Shown: one piece after another, positions 37,845 through 46,766 of the stretch | Layout: every line of letters begins with the position of its first letter | How positions within the stretch are numbered: the stretch's first letter is position 1 | Assembly: GCA_028724185.1 (NCBI GenBank) | Contig: JAQYDN010000006.1 | Coordinates: forward strand, 1-64,000 | From: Bacillota bacterium | GTDB lineage: Bacteria; Bacillota; Clostridia; Tissierellales; Peptoniphilaceae | Direction: 5' to 3' | Length of the DNA stretch: 64,000 nt | Translations under genes and position numbers: made by a program | The notes under the pieces: generated by a model | Database searches by the model: none | Told to the model about the DNA's origin: nothing | Seen by the model: the letters and a program-made list of their open reading frames with translations, nothing else

Positions 37845-39127
37845 TGAAAAATCCGCGATTTACAGCCTTTAAGGCACTGCAAGATGTCGAGAGAGGCGAG
37901 TATATTCAGGATGCCCTGCGCTTGGGCGATTTAAGTGAAAGAGACAGACGGCTCGCGGAAAACATCGCCTACGGCACCGTCCAAAACCAAATATATCTCG
38001 ACGATGTGATCGATCGCTACGTGACCTCGCCGGATAAGTTGAAACAGAATATACGCCTTTTGCTGCGCACGGCGCTCTACCAAATGCGCTTTTTGGATCG
38101 CGTTCCGGATCGCGCTGTCGTAAACGAGAGCGTCGAGTTGGCAAAGATCATCTCCAATCGAGGGGCCGCGGGACTCGTCAACGGCGTCCTGCGAGCGATC
38201 ATACGGTCGAAGGAAGAGGCCTTTAGTATCGATAAAGAGGACGAAGTCGAGCGTCTGTCGGTGCGTTACAGCTTTCCGAGGGAGTGGGTCGTCTACTTTA
38301 AGGCTCTGTTGAAAGACGACGCCGAGGCGTTTTTTAAATCGACGTTTCGGCGTGCCCACGTAACGCTTCGCCCGGTCCGCTGCGACAGGGATGCGTTAAA
38401 AAAGGCGTTGAGCGAGGTCGGATACGAGTTGAAAGATTCGACGGTCCGAACGGAGGCCGTCGAGGTTTTACATCCCGCGGGTCTGTTTCAAACGGATGCG
38501 TTTAAGCGCGGACTTTTTTACGTACAGGACGCGTCGTCACAAAGCGTCGTCGACCTCTTTTCGGACGGCGAAGACGCCGAGGCGTTGGATCTGTGTGCCG
38601 CACCCGGTGGGAAGAGCTTCCAGATGGCCGAGAGGTTTCGCCGCGTCGATGCTTACGACGTCTCGGCTAAGCGGCTCGAGGTGATGAAGGAAAACATTGA
38701 ACGCCTGGGGTACGATAATATTTCGACGGCTGTGAGAGACGGAAGGACGCCGCTTCCCGACAAGCGCTACGATCGCGTGTTGGTCGATGCGCCTTGTTCG
38801 GGACTCGGTCTGTTGCGTAAAAAACCCGAGATGAAGTATCGCATCGCGCCTGAGGATCTGCCTCATTTGGCGAAGTCGCAGCGCGCGCTATTGGAAAATG
38901 CCTACCGCGCGCTGAAAGAGGACGGAGAACTCGTCTACAGTACCTGTACCGTCACCGTCGAAGAAAATGAAGGCGTCCTGGCGTCTTTTTTAGCGGATCA
39001 CCCCGAGTGTCGAATCGCGGGGAAGGGCGTTCGGTATTGGCCGCATCGCCACGATTCGGACGGTTTTACGATGGCACGAATTGTCAGAAAGGATACTTAT
39101 GCACTGGATGGAAATGACGCCTCATGA
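37844..39127 (+). CDS. rsmB: 16S rRNA (cytosine-C5)-methyltransferase RsmB
   Basis: Methylates C967 of 16S rRNA. The 427-residue protein has an N-terminal NusB-like RNA-binding domain (1-~145) and a C-terminal SAM domain. DLCAAPGGKSFQMAE near 247-261, VDAPCSGLGLLRKKPE near 311-326 and the second catalytic cysteine in VYSTCTVT near 364 are all present. It overlaps rlmN by 29 bases. Confidence 0.95.
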   Translation: MKNPRFTAFKALQDVERGEYIQDALRLGDLSERDRRLAENIAYGTVQNQIYLDDVIDRYVTSPDKLKQNIRLLLRTALYQMRFLDRVPDRAVVNESVELAKIISNRGAAGLVNGVLRAIIRSKEEAFSIDKEDEVERLSVRYSFPREWVVYFKALLKDDAEAFFKSTFRRAHVTLRPVRCDRDALKKALSEVGYELKDSTVRTEAVEVLHPAGLFQTDAFKRGLFYVQDASSQSVVDLFSDGEDAEALDLCAAPGGKSFQMAERFRRVDAYDVSAKRLEVMKENIERLGYDNISTAVRDGRTPLPDKRYDRVLVDAPCSGLGLLRKKPEMKYRIAPEDLPHLAKSQRALLENAYRALKEDGELVYSTCTVTVEENEGVLASFLADHPECRIAGKGVRYWPHRHDSDGFTMARIVRKDTYALDGNDAS

Positions 39128-40124
39128 GTTAAAGGATTTCGTCGTCGACCTAGGCGAAAAATCGTTTCGGGGGACGCAGTTATTTGAAGGGATTCACGGA
39201 CAGAGAAAAGATCTTGCGGAGATGACGAATATTCCCAAAAGTCTCGTAGAAGCTTTGCCCGAACCGCTCGAGTCCGTCGAGATCGTCAAACGCCTGGCCT
39301 CGAAACTCGACGAGACAAAGAAGTACCTCTACCGCTTGAGCGACGGCGAGATCGTCGAAGGCGTCCTGATGAAGTACCGTCACGGCTACAGTCTATGCGT
39401 ATCGACGCAGGTCGGTTGTCGCATGGGGTGTAAGTTCTGTGTTTCGACCTTAAACGGCCTCATTCGAAATTTGCGACCGTTCGAGATGCTTTCGCAGGTA
39501 TATGCCGTGGAAGCGCGGGAAAATATTCATATTTCGAATATTATTTTGATGGGAAGCGGCGAGCCGTTTGACAATTATGACCATGTCTTGCGGTTTTTGA
39601 GGCTTCTTCACGAGCCGAAGGGTCAGAACATGAGCTATCGCAACATGACGATCTCCTCCTGCGGCCTGGTCGACGGAATTAAGACCTTGGCCGAGGAAGG
39701 GATTCCCGTCAATCTCGCGATCAGTTTACACGAGACGGAGCAGGGCGAGAGGAAAAAGCTCATGCCCGTCGCCGCCCGCTACGACATGGCGCAGTTGTTT
39801 GATGCACTCAGGTACTATGTCGATCGAACGGGTCAGCGCATCACGCTCGAGTACACGCTCATTCAAGGTCAAAACGACGGCATGCGCAACATCCGGGAAT
39901 TCGAAGAGTTGACGAGGGGCCTGCTTTGTCATGTGAACTTAATTCCGCTCAACACGACGGATCACTTTTCGCACACGAAGCCGGGTCGCGAACACATCTT
40001 GAGGTTTCAAAGAGAGTTGTCCCAACGTGGCATATCGTGTACAATACGAAGAGAATTAGGCAGTGATATTCAGGCAAGTTGCGGTCAGTTAAAAGCCGGA
40101 GCGGTAGCCGTAGAGGCAAGGTGA
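39099..40124 (+). CDS. rlmN: 23S rRNA/tRNA adenine-C2 methyltransferase RlmN
   Basis: A radical SAM enzyme that methylates A2503 of 23S rRNA and A37 of some tRNAs. The iron-sulfur motif is CRMGCKFC (residues about 107-114), followed by STLNGLIRNL. GSGEPFDNYDHVLRFL is the SAM region, and the methyl-carrier cysteine appears in IQASCGQL near the C-terminus. I start at ATG 39099, with GAAAGGA upstream, inside the rsmB end. Length is 341. The end overlaps no gene; stp follows at 4 bases. Confidence 0.95.
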   Translation: MHWMEMTPHELKDFVVDLGEKSFRGTQLFEGIHGQRKDLAEMTNIPKSLVEALPEPLESVEIVKRLASKLDETKKYLYRLSDGEIVEGVLMKYRHGYSLCVSTQVGCRMGCKFCVSTLNGLIRNLRPFEMLSQVYAVEARENIHISNIILMGSGEPFDNYDHVLRFLRLLHEPKGQNMSYRNMTISSCGLVDGIKTLAEEGIPVNLAISLHETEQGERKKLMPVAARYDMAQLFDALRYYVDRTGQRITLEYTLIQGQNDGMRNIREFEELTRGLLCHVNLIPLNTTDHFSHTKPGREHILRFQRELSQRGISCTIRRELGSDIQASCGQLKAGAVAVEAR

Positions 40125-40128
40125 GACT

Positions 40129-40833
40129 ATGAAAATATCAGCATATAGCCACATTGGCGGTAGAGAAAACAACGAAGACAGCTATTATGTGGATCCGAAT
40201 AAGCACTTCGCTATATTGGCCGATGGCATGGGCGGACACGCGGCGGGCGAAAAGGCCAGCGAAATAGCCGTCAATGTTTTGAAAAAACGATTATCCGGAA
40301 CGGTAAAAAGCGAAAAAAAGCTTCTTAAATTATTGAACGACGGCGTTCGCGAAGCGAACACCGAGATCTTTAAGAAGTCCGCGGAACACTTGAAGTATCG
40401 CGGCATGGGTACGACGCTCAGTGTGGTTTATTTACTGAACGACAAGCTTTACTATCTCAATATCGGCGATTCCAGAATTTACGGGTACGGCGATGAGCTT
40501 TTTCAAATTTCAAAAGACGACAGTTTCGTCAATTACTTATTGGACATCGGCGACATTTCGGAAGAAGAGGCGAGGGTCCACCCCAAAAAGAACGTATTGA
40601 CCAAGGCGCTCGGCACGGCACAGGGCGTCGATTTTGAGATTCGAAGTCTCGAGGAAAACTTGCGATTTATTGTTCTCTGCTCCGACGGCTTATCCGATGT
40701 CGTAGACATTCAAAACATCGAAAAAATCTTGGAGTCCGAGGAAGAAGATTACTCGAAAAGATTAGTTCAAGAAGCATTGGACTGTGACGGAAAAGACAAT
40801 ATCACGGTCATCGTCTTTGATAGTAGTAGGTGA
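40129..40833 (+). CDS. stp: PP2C-family serine/threonine phosphatase
   Basis: A 234-residue PPM phosphatase that reverses PrkC-type phosphorylation. The metal-binding acids appear in GGRENNEDSYYV (residues 9-20), LADGMGGHAAGE (31-42), NIGDSRIYGYG (near 117) and LCSDGLSDVV (near 183). The DNITVIVF end is typical. Its stop lies 4 bases before the kinase gene start; together they form the conserved phosphatase-kinase pair. Confidence 0.95.
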   Translation: MKISAYSHIGGRENNEDSYYVDPNKHFAILADGMGGHAAGEKASEIAVNVLKKRLSGTVKSEKKLLKLLNDGVREANTEIFKKSAEHLKYRGMGTTLSVVYLLNDKLYYLNIGDSRIYGYGDELFQISKDDSFVNYLLDIGDISEEEARVHPKKNVLTKALGTAQGVDFEIRSLEENLRFIVLCSDGLSDVVDIQNIEKILESEEEDYSKRLVQEALDCDGKDNITVIVFDSSR

Positions 40834-40837
40834 GGGT

Positions 40838-42730
40838 ATGCAAGGAATGATTTTAGCTGATAGGTACGAGTGCCTGAAAAAAATCGGCAGCGGAGGCATG
40901 GGCGATGTCTACAAAGCCCACGACCGCAGGCTCGATCGCATCGTAGCCATCAAAGTCTTAAAAAGCGAATATAACGAGGACGACAATTTCATCCGAAAGT
41001 TCCGTAGGGAATCCTTGGCGGCGGCCAGTATCTCGCATCCCAACATCGTAAGCATCTACGACGTGGGGATGGAGACGATCGCCGGAGAAGACGTCTACTA
41101 CATTGTCATGGAATACATCGACGGCAAGACACTCAAGGAGCTGATACGGGAAGAGGGCGTGCTTTCTCAGAATCAGGCGTTGAACTACTTGATTCAAATT
41201 GCGGAAGCCTTAAAGATCGCCCACAGCAAAAATATTATTCACCGCGATATCAAGTCGCAAAATATCATGGTGACGCGCGACAATCGCGTAAAGGTAACGG
41301 ACTTCGGCATTGCGCGCATGGCGGGGAATGCCACCGTTACCGTAACCAATGCCGTGATGGGAAGCGTTCATTATTTCTCTCCCGAGCAGGCGCGCGGACA
41401 GAGAGTCGACGCCAGAAGCGATATTTATTCAATGGGGATCGTGCTCTTTGAGATGTTGACGGGAGATGTGCCGTTTGATTCGGAAAATCCCATTACCGTC
41501 GCGCTCATGCACGTACAAAACGAAATTCCGATGCCCTCCGAGAGAAATCCGAGGGTCAGCCCCGAAGTCGACATGGTCTTTAAGCACATGACCGAAAAGA
41601 AGCCGTCTGACCGCTACGATAACGTCAGCTTGATTATCGAAGATGTGAAGACGATCCTCTTGGGGAAGGTGTATGGAGACCGCGGAAGTGACGATACGCG
41701 ATCGACCGTCGTAATTCCCCCGAAGGCGAGAAATGCCGCCGCCGAGTCTCATCAAAAGACCGCGCCGATAAAACATAACGGCAAACAACCGAAAAAGCCG
41801 AAGAAAAAGAAAAAATCTAACCCCGTCGCCACGATCGGCGGGGTGGTATTGGCACTTCTCGTCCTGTTTGCGCTCGTCTTCGGCGGTTCAAAGATTAAGA
41901 GCATCTTGAACTCGAACGAGGAAAAAGCGGCAGTCGAAATGGTCGACCTCATCGGAAAGGATGTTTCCGATGCGAAAGATTTCGCGGCGTCCAACGACTT
42001 AAAGCTGGAAATAGACGAAAAAGAATCCGACGAGGGAATGACCCCCGGGACGATCTTGTCACAGTCCGTCGAGCCGGGCGAAATTCTCAAGCGGGGCGAT
42101 CAATTTTCCGTCGTGATCGCGAAAGAAAAGGAAAAAGTAAAAGTTCCGGATCTGAAAAACATGACAGTCTCCGAAGCGCAGTCGGCTCTTCGAGAGGTAG
42201 AACTCGACTTGGTGGTCGATAAGACGGAAAAGAGCTCTCAAGTTCCGGCGGGACGCATCATTAGACAGTCTCCCGGAGTCGACGAGGAACTTCCGAAGGG
42301 AGAAAATGTCCACGTCGTCATGAGCAAGGGAGAAGACGCGAAGATGACGGTCGTTCCCAATTTGCGCGGCGTGACGGTCGAAAAAGCCCGGGCGCTCTTG
42401 GCGCAACAGGGACTGAAACTGGGCAATGTCGAAGAACGCGAGGACATCTCCGTCGGTCCGGGCGAAGTCATCTGGCAGCAGTACAACAGCGGAAACCAAG
42501 TTAAAGTCGGGCAAAGCGTCGATATTATTATCAGCAAACACCCGGTTCAAGAAGAACAACCACCGGAAACTCCGCCGAGTCAACCGCCTCAAGAGGAAGA
42601 ACCGCCTACAGGCGAGAGTAATCCGCCGCAATCTTCCGAGAACGAGGACAATAACGACGGCGACACGGCCTTTCTCTTAAACGGCCGGAAGAGTTCTATC
42701 GCCCAAACGGTGAGTATCCGATGCGCATAA
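40838..42730 (+). CDS. prkC: Serine/threonine protein kinase PrkC with three PASTA domains
   Basis: A 630-residue membrane kinase. The kinase domain (about 7-275) has GSGGMGDVY, the VAIK lysine, HRDIKSQNIM, DFG and GSVHYFSPEQ. A Lys-rich stretch leads into one membrane segment (about 329-350). Outside there are three PASTA repeats, about 366-432, 433-500 and 502-568, the sensors of muropeptides or lipid II. A Pro/Glu-rich tail (569-630) follows. ATG 40838 fits the GAGGG site; an in-frame start at 40784 lies inside stp. It overlaps rsgA by 10 bases. Confidence 0.96.
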   Translation: MQGMILADRYECLKKIGSGGMGDVYKAHDRRLDRIVAIKVLKSEYNEDDNFIRKFRRESLAAASISHPNIVSIYDVGMETIAGEDVYYIVMEYIDGKTLKELIREEGVLSQNQALNYLIQIAEALKIAHSKNIIHRDIKSQNIMVTRDNRVKVTDFGIARMAGNATVTVTNAVMGSVHYFSPEQARGQRVDARSDIYSMGIVLFEMLTGDVPFDSENPITVALMHVQNEIPMPSERNPRVSPEVDMVFKHMTEKKPSDRYDNVSLIIEDVKTILLGKVYGDRGSDDTRSTVVIPPKARNAAAESHQKTAPIKHNGKQPKKPKKKKKSNPVATIGGVVLALLVLFALVFGGSKIKSILNSNEEKAAVEMVDLIGKDVSDAKDFAASNDLKLEIDEKESDEGMTPGTILSQSVEPGEILKRGDQFSVVIAKEKEKVKVPDLKNMTVSEAQSALREVELDLVVDKTEKSSQVPAGRIIRQSPGVDEELPKGENVHVVMSKGEDAKMTVVPNLRGVTVEKARALLAQQGLKLGNVEEREDISVGPGEVIWQQYNSGNQVKVGQSVDIIISKHPVQEEQPPETPPSQPPQEEEPPTGESNPPQSSENEDNNDGDTAFLLNGRKSSIAQTVSIRCA

Positions 42731-43605
42731 AAGGTAAAATAACGAAATTGCTTGGAGGTTTTTATTACGTCGCCGCGGAAGACGGTGGCGTTTACGAAAC
42801 CCGAGCGAGGGGAATCTTTAGACATTTGAATCAAAAACCGGTCGTCGGGGATCTCGTCGAAATCACGGTCGACGAGGCGCACCGCCTCAGTTCGGTCGAG
42901 ACGATCTTGCCGAGAAAAAACAGTATTTTACGGCCGCCTATCGCCAATGTGGATCAAATCCTGATGTTTATACCGACCGCGAATCCGCGCTTTAACCTGT
43001 TGCTCGTCGATAAAATGCTCGCCTATTACGAATACAAACAAGTCGAGATTTATCCGGTCATATCGAAGGTCGACATCGATTCGGATGTCGGAGGAGAATT
43101 GGCCGAGCTGTACTCAAACAGTGGCTACGAGGTATTTAAATTATCGGAATTTGACGACACATCCGTCGAGGCGATCGCCTCGCTTTTGCCGCACAAGACG
43201 ACGGCGCTGAGCGGGGTATCGGGTTCCGGGAAGACGACTTTTTTAAATCGCGTGTTGAACTTAAATTTAGAGACGGGTTCGGTCAGCGAAAAGACGAATC
43301 GCGGGAAACACACGACGCGCCACACGGAGATTTTTAAAGGACCGGAGGATATGTATTTATTCGACACCCCCGGATTTTCCAGCATGGAAATTTCAGAGAT
43401 CGAATCGCGGTCGTTGGACCTCTACTTTAGGGAATTTTCAAACTATAGGCCGCACTGTAAATTTTTAGACTGCACGCACCGCGCCGAGCCGGATTGTGCC
43501 GTGCGCGCTGCGAGTGAATCCGGCGCGATCAGTCGGTCGAGATTCGATAACTATTTAAAGATTTTCGAGGATTTATCAGAAAAGGAGAGTTCCAAATGGC
43601 GTTAG
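42721..43605 (+). CDS. rsgA: Ribosome small-subunit-dependent GTPase RsgA
   Basis: A 294-residue late 30S assembly GTPase. An N-terminal OB fold (1-~60) precedes the circularly permuted G domain. G4 is SKVD near 118, then GVSGSGKTTFLNRV near 162-175 (G1), and the switch RGKHTTRH near 198 with DTPGFSS near 215. The zinc module at the end is CKFLDCTHRAEPDC. It overlaps prkC and rpe, the conserved prkC-rsgA-rpe-thiN order. Confidence 0.95.
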   Translation: MRIKGKITKLLGGFYYVAAEDGGVYETRARGIFRHLNQKPVVGDLVEITVDEAHRLSSVETILPRKNSILRPPIANVDQILMFIPTANPRFNLLLVDKMLAYYEYKQVEIYPVISKVDIDSDVGGELAELYSNSGYEVFKLSEFDDTSVEAIASLLPHKTTALSGVSGSGKTTFLNRVLNLNLETGSVSEKTNRGKHTTRHTEIFKGPEDMYLFDTPGFSSMEISEIESRSLDLYFREFSNYRPHCKFLDCTHRAEPDCAVRAASESGAISRSRFDNYLKIFEDLSEKESSKWR

Positions 43606-44240
43606 TCGCACCGTCCATTTTATCCGCAGATTTTTCAAACCTTGGTGAAGAGATCAAATTTTTAGATCGGGAACAGGTCGATTATATTCATATCGACGTC
43701 ATGGACGGCGTCTACGTCCCGAACTTAACCTTCGGTCCACCGGTGATTCGGGCCATTCGCGACTACACCGACATCCCCTTCGACGTTCACCTCATGATCG
43801 ACCGCCCCGAGCGTTCCGTCGAGGACTATATCGAGGCGGGCGCCGATCGCATCACCTTCCACGTCGATGCGACCACCCACGTTCATCGATTGGTGCACAG
43901 GATTAAAGACGCAGGCGTTTCCGCAGGTATCAGCTTAAATCCGCATCAATCTCCGGATCTGATTCGCTACATCTTAAACGATTTGGACCTGGTCCTCTTG
44001 ATGAGCGTCAATCCCGGTTTTGGCGGACAGTCGTTTATCGAGGAGACCGAGGAGAAGGCGAGACATCTCAAGCGCCTTTTAGGCGACGACAACTCCTGTG
44101 AAATAATGGTCGACGGCGGCATCAACGCCGATACGGGACGGCGTATGGTCGATGCCGGATGTGAGAGTTTGGTCGCGGGATCTTATATCTTTAAAAGTGA
44201 AAATCCCCGAGAAGCCATCGACATGTTGAGATCGCTATGA
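43596..44240 (+). CDS. rpe: Ribulose-phosphate 3-epimerase
   Basis: Interconverts ribulose 5-phosphate and xylulose 5-phosphate. TIM-barrel motifs: APSILSADF at residue 4-12, HIDVMDGVYVPNLTFGP near 32-48, DVHLMIDRPE and LLMSVNPGFGGQSF near 129-142. The phosphate loop is VDGGIN near 171. Length 214. The 3' end overlaps thiN by 4 bases. Confidence 0.96.
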   Translation: MALVAPSILSADFSNLGEEIKFLDREQVDYIHIDVMDGVYVPNLTFGPPVIRAIRDYTDIPFDVHLMIDRPERSVEDYIEAGADRITFHVDATTHVHRLVHRIKDAGVSAGISLNPHQSPDLIRYILNDLDLVLLMSVNPGFGGQSFIEETEEKARHLKRLLGDDNSCEIMVDGGINADTGRRMVDAGCESLVAGSYIFKSENPREAIDMLRSL

Positions 44241-44872
44241 AAAAGGGACTTGTGATGACGGGCGGATCGAAGCCGTCTCAAGCACTGCTGGATCGCGAGA
44301 TCGAGTGGGCGGATGCGATCATCTGTGCGGACAGCGGATTCGACATGCTCGGAGGAAATACTGAAAAACTGGACCTGGTGATCGGCGACTTCGACAGTAC
44401 GCGACGAACAGACATGCTGGACCGCTTGAATGTCCCGATCGAGGCGTTGTCGCCGCAAAAAGACGAGACCGATACGGAGATGGCGATGTTGCGAATGCTC
44501 GAGAAGAACCCGTCGCAGATCCACATTCTCGGCGCTACGGGCTCCCGTCTCGACCACAGTCTCGCGACGGTTTTGTCGCTGGAGTCGTACCTCGATCGGG
44601 ACGTCGAGATTACGTTGATCGACGATCACAACGAGTTGAGGATCGTCGATTCAGGTCGCTACGTCGTCCACGACAGCGGATTTAAATACTTCAGTCTCAT
44701 TCCGCTCACCGATTCGATTGAAGTTTCTACAAAGGGCATGGCGTACGAAATCGATCATGCGATTTTGTATCGCAAAAAGACGCGCGGCGTGAGCAACGAA
44801 ATCGTGGACGAAGAGGCCACGGTTTATATACACGAGGGTCGCGCGATGATGATCAAATCGAAGGATGCTTAA
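44237..44872 (+). CDS. thiN: Thiamine pyrophosphokinase
   Basis: Converts thiamine to thiamine pyrophosphate. The motif CADSGFDMLGGNTEKLDLVIGDFDS (read in two parts: ADSGFDML near 31-38, and VIGDFDS near 48-54) is typical, followed by QKDETDTEMA near 74-83 and the LGATGSRLDHSL loop near 97-108. Length 211. It closes the priA-thiN cluster; a terminator follows immediately. Confidence 0.94.
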   Translation: MKKGLVMTGGSKPSQALLDREIEWADAIICADSGFDMLGGNTEKLDLVIGDFDSTRRTDMLDRLNVPIEALSPQKDETDTEMAMLRMLEKNPSQIHILGATGSRLDHSLATVLSLESYLDRDVEITLIDDHNELRIVDSGRYVVHDSGFKYFSLIPLTDSIEVSTKGMAYEIDHAILYRKKTRGVSNEIVDEEATVYIHEGRAMMIKSKDA

Positions 44873-44903
44873 AAGCTTTCTACTGCGGTAGGAGGCTTTT
44901 TTT
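44871..44903 (+). terminator. Rho-independent terminator after thiN
   Basis: A 13-base stem (44871-44883 with 44888-44900, two G-T pairs) ends in a T run and overlaps the stop codon. Confidence 0.75.
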
Positions 44904-44971
44904 ATACACAAAAGAGGAGTGTCGCGGGGTACTTGCCGAAGGCTCGCCCGATATGTTCGCTTAAAGACAAT

Positions 44972-45011
44972 AAAAAAATCGGCATAGAGGGTTGTCGCCC
45001 TCATGCCGATC
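44972..45011 (-). terminator. Terminator for the D-2-hydroxyacid dehydrogenase gene (minus strand)
   Basis: ATCGGCAT and GAGGG pair with CCCTC and ATGCCGAT around a TTGTCG loop (one bulged A). The A run at 44972-44978 reads as a T run after the stem on the minus strand. Confidence 0.85.
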
Positions 45012-45043
45012 GAACGGATAACAGGTTGAGATGATAAAAATCG

Positions 45044-45991
45044 TTAATTGACTTGGTTTCTCGGACGCTTGCCGTCGCAGTAGTCGTTCAGATTATCGAC
45101 GCAGGCGTGGCCCATCTCGAGGCGGGCCTCTGCGGTCGCATTGCCGAGGTGCGGCGCGAGCGTGACGTTATCGAGATCGAAAAGTGCCTCGGTAACGCGC
45201 GGTTCAAATTCGTAGACGTCCAGCGCGGCGCCCGCGATCTCGTTCGCCTTCAAGGCATCCGCGAGGGCGCGCTCGTCGATCAACGGTCCGCGAGCGGCGT
45301 TGATAAAGGTCGCCGTATGTTTCATCGCCTTAAACGCCTCGGCGTCGAATGTATGCTTGAGTTCCGGCACGAATGCGGAGTGTACGCTTAGAAAGTCCGA
45401 TTCGCGGAGGAGTTCGTCGAAAGAGACGTAGCGCGCACCCAACGCTTCGATATCTTCTTTTCGATGTCTCGAATAATAAATGACGGACATGTCGAAGGCG
45501 AGGGCGCGCTTTGCGAGATTGCTTCCGATGTTGCCCATGCCGAAGATGCCCAAGGTCTTGCCTTTGAGTTGTTGGCCTAAAAAGTACGTGGGGCGCCATC
45601 CCTTAAACCCGCCGGATCTTAAGTCTTCGTTTCCTTGAATCAAATGTCTCGCCTGAGCGAGCAAGAGGGCGAAAGTAAGCTCTGCGGTGGAGACAGCCGA
45701 GGAAGGTGCCGGAGCGTTGCAGACGACGATGCCTTTTTCGCGCGCGTAGTCGATGTCGATGTTGTCGAATCCCGCTCCGTAATTCAGAATAATCTTCAGA
45801 TCGCCTGCGCGGTCGATGATTGCCTTGTCGATCTTATCGGAGAGGGGACAGATCAGGGCCTCTTTTCCTTGGAGTCCCGTGACGATCTCATCGGCACTTA
45901 ACGGATCGTTGCTGTCGTGATAGGTGTAATCGAATCCGTCTAATCGTTTTAAAACGTCTTCGGGGATTTTACTGCTAATGAATAGTTTCAT
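45044..45991 (-). CDS. D-isomer specific 2-hydroxyacid dehydrogenase
   Basis: A 315-residue NAD(P)-dependent reductase of 2-oxo acids. The Rossmann motif is GMGNIG (151-156). The catalytic triad is visible: R234 (AARG), E263 (EFEP) and H281 (PHLGN). After the second strand of the Rossmann fold the sequence is YYSRHRK (172-178) with no acidic residue, which suggests NADPH rather than NADH. Family assignment is firm; glyoxylate, hydroxypyruvate or another 2-oxo acid are all possible substrates. ATG 45991 has GGAGGT upstream. It is alone between thiN and rpmB, with its own terminator. Confidence 0.88.
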   Translation of the reverse strand: MKLFISSKIPEDVLKRLDGFDYTYHDSNDPLSADEIVTGLQGKEALICPLSDKIDKAIIDRAGDLKIILNYGAGFDNIDIDYAREKGIVVCNAPAPSSAVSTAELTFALLLAQARHLIQGNEDLRSGGFKGWRPTYFLGQQLKGKTLGIFGMGNIGSNLAKRALAFDMSVIYYSRHRKEDIEALGARYVSFDELLRESDFLSVHSAFVPELKHTFDAEAFKAMKHTATFINAARGPLIDERALADALKANEIAGAALDVYEFEPRVTEALFDLDNVTLAPHLGNATAEARLEMGHACVDNLNDYCDGKRPRNQVN

Positions 45992-46036
45992 GCTTACCTC
46001 CACTCATTATTTCTCCACAAGTTATAAAAGTGAAAT

Positions 46037-46061
46037 AAAAAAACCGATTCTTAAGAATCGG
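46037..46061 (-). terminator. Terminator for rpmB (minus strand)
   Basis: CCGATTCTTAAGAATCGG (46044-46061) is a perfect palindrome. The A run at 46037-46043 gives the T run after the stem on the minus strand. Confidence 0.8.
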
Positions 46062-46068
46062 CTCATAA

Positions 46069-46260
46069 TTAAAGGGCGCGTTGTACTTTGCCGGATCTTA
46101 AGCAACGTGTACAAACGTAAATTCTCTTGTTCGAACCGTTGACGACAGCGCGAACGCGTTGAAGGTTCGGGGACCACGATCTGTTTCCTCTTTTATGGGA
46201 GAAGGAAATCGAGTTACCAAATTGTTTTTGCTTGCCGCAGATTTCGCATCTTTTAGCCAT
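46069..46260 (-). CDS. rpmB: 50S ribosomal protein L28
   Basis: A 63-residue L28 with the zinc-binding form of the protein: CEICGK at the start and CTRCLRSG at the end. The KRGNRSWSPNLQRVRA core is diagnostic. I start at the ATG at 46260, after a GGAGGAGGTG site; an in-frame upstream start would add 22 residues not found in L28. Divergent from asp23-2, as in Bacillus where rpmB also lies opposite to the cluster. Confidence 0.96.
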   Translation of the reverse strand: MAKRCEICGKQKQFGNSISFSHKRGNRSWSPNLQRVRAVVNGSNKRIYVCTRCLRSGKVQRAL

Positions 46261-46297
46261 TTTTACACCTCCTCCGATATTTTTTCTGACTTGAAAT

Positions 46298-46326
46298 ATT
46301 TTACCATAGACGAAAGCAAATTGCAA
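46298..46326 (-). promoter_or_regulatory. Promoter of rpmB
   Basis: On the minus strand, TTGCAA (46321-46326), a 17-base spacer and TAAAAT (46298-46303), 37 bases before the start codon. Confidence 0.65.
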
Positions 46327-46357
46327 TTAGGCCGGGATGTTTTCTAAAAGTCAGATG

Positions 46358-46366
46358 TGATATAAT
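46358..46366 (+). promoter_or_regulatory. Extended -10 promoter of the asp23-2 / fakA-like operon
   Basis: TGATATAAT gives an extended TG and a perfect TATAAT, 36 bases before the start codon. Confidence 0.55.
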
Positions 46367-46402
46367 ACTACATAATCCGCATATCGGAAAGGAGACTGAA
46401 CA

Positions 46403-46756
46403 ATGGAAGTTACGATCCCTACTGATAAGGGCAATATTACCATAGATAATCAAGTGATTGCGACCATCGCCGGCATTTCCGCCATGGAAAGCTACGGCGT
46501 CGTCGGCATGGCTTCTAGAAGTGCCACGGACGGCATTTTTCAGTTGCTTAAATTTGAAAATTTAACGCGAGGCATCGAGGTGAATTCTGAAAACGAGCGA
46601 ATTCACATCAGTTTACACGTCATTATAGAGTATGGAATTCGCATATCGACCGTCGGGCAAAATGTTATCGATCGCGTACAATTTAACGTAGAATCTCTCA
46701 CGGGGCTCGATGTCGATCGCATCGAAGTGCTCGTCGAAGGTATACGTATGAACTAG
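46403..46756 (+). CDS. Asp23/Gls24 family envelope stress response protein (second copy)
   Basis: A 117-residue Asp23/Gls24 paralogue corresponding to YloU of Bacillus, which also sits between rpmB and yloV. The segments VIATIAGISAMESYGVVGMA and HVIIEYGIRISTVGQNV resemble the copy at 6266, but the two are clearly different sequences. Role: cell envelope associated, not defined in sequence. It is followed after 10 bases by the DAK2 gene. Confidence 0.9.
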   Translation: MEVTIPTDKGNITIDNQVIATIAGISAMESYGVVGMASRSATDGIFQLLKFENLTRGIEVNSENERIHISLHVIIEYGIRISTVGQNVIDRVQFNVESLTGLDVDRIEVLVEGIRMN

Positions 46757-46766
46757 GGGTAGATGA

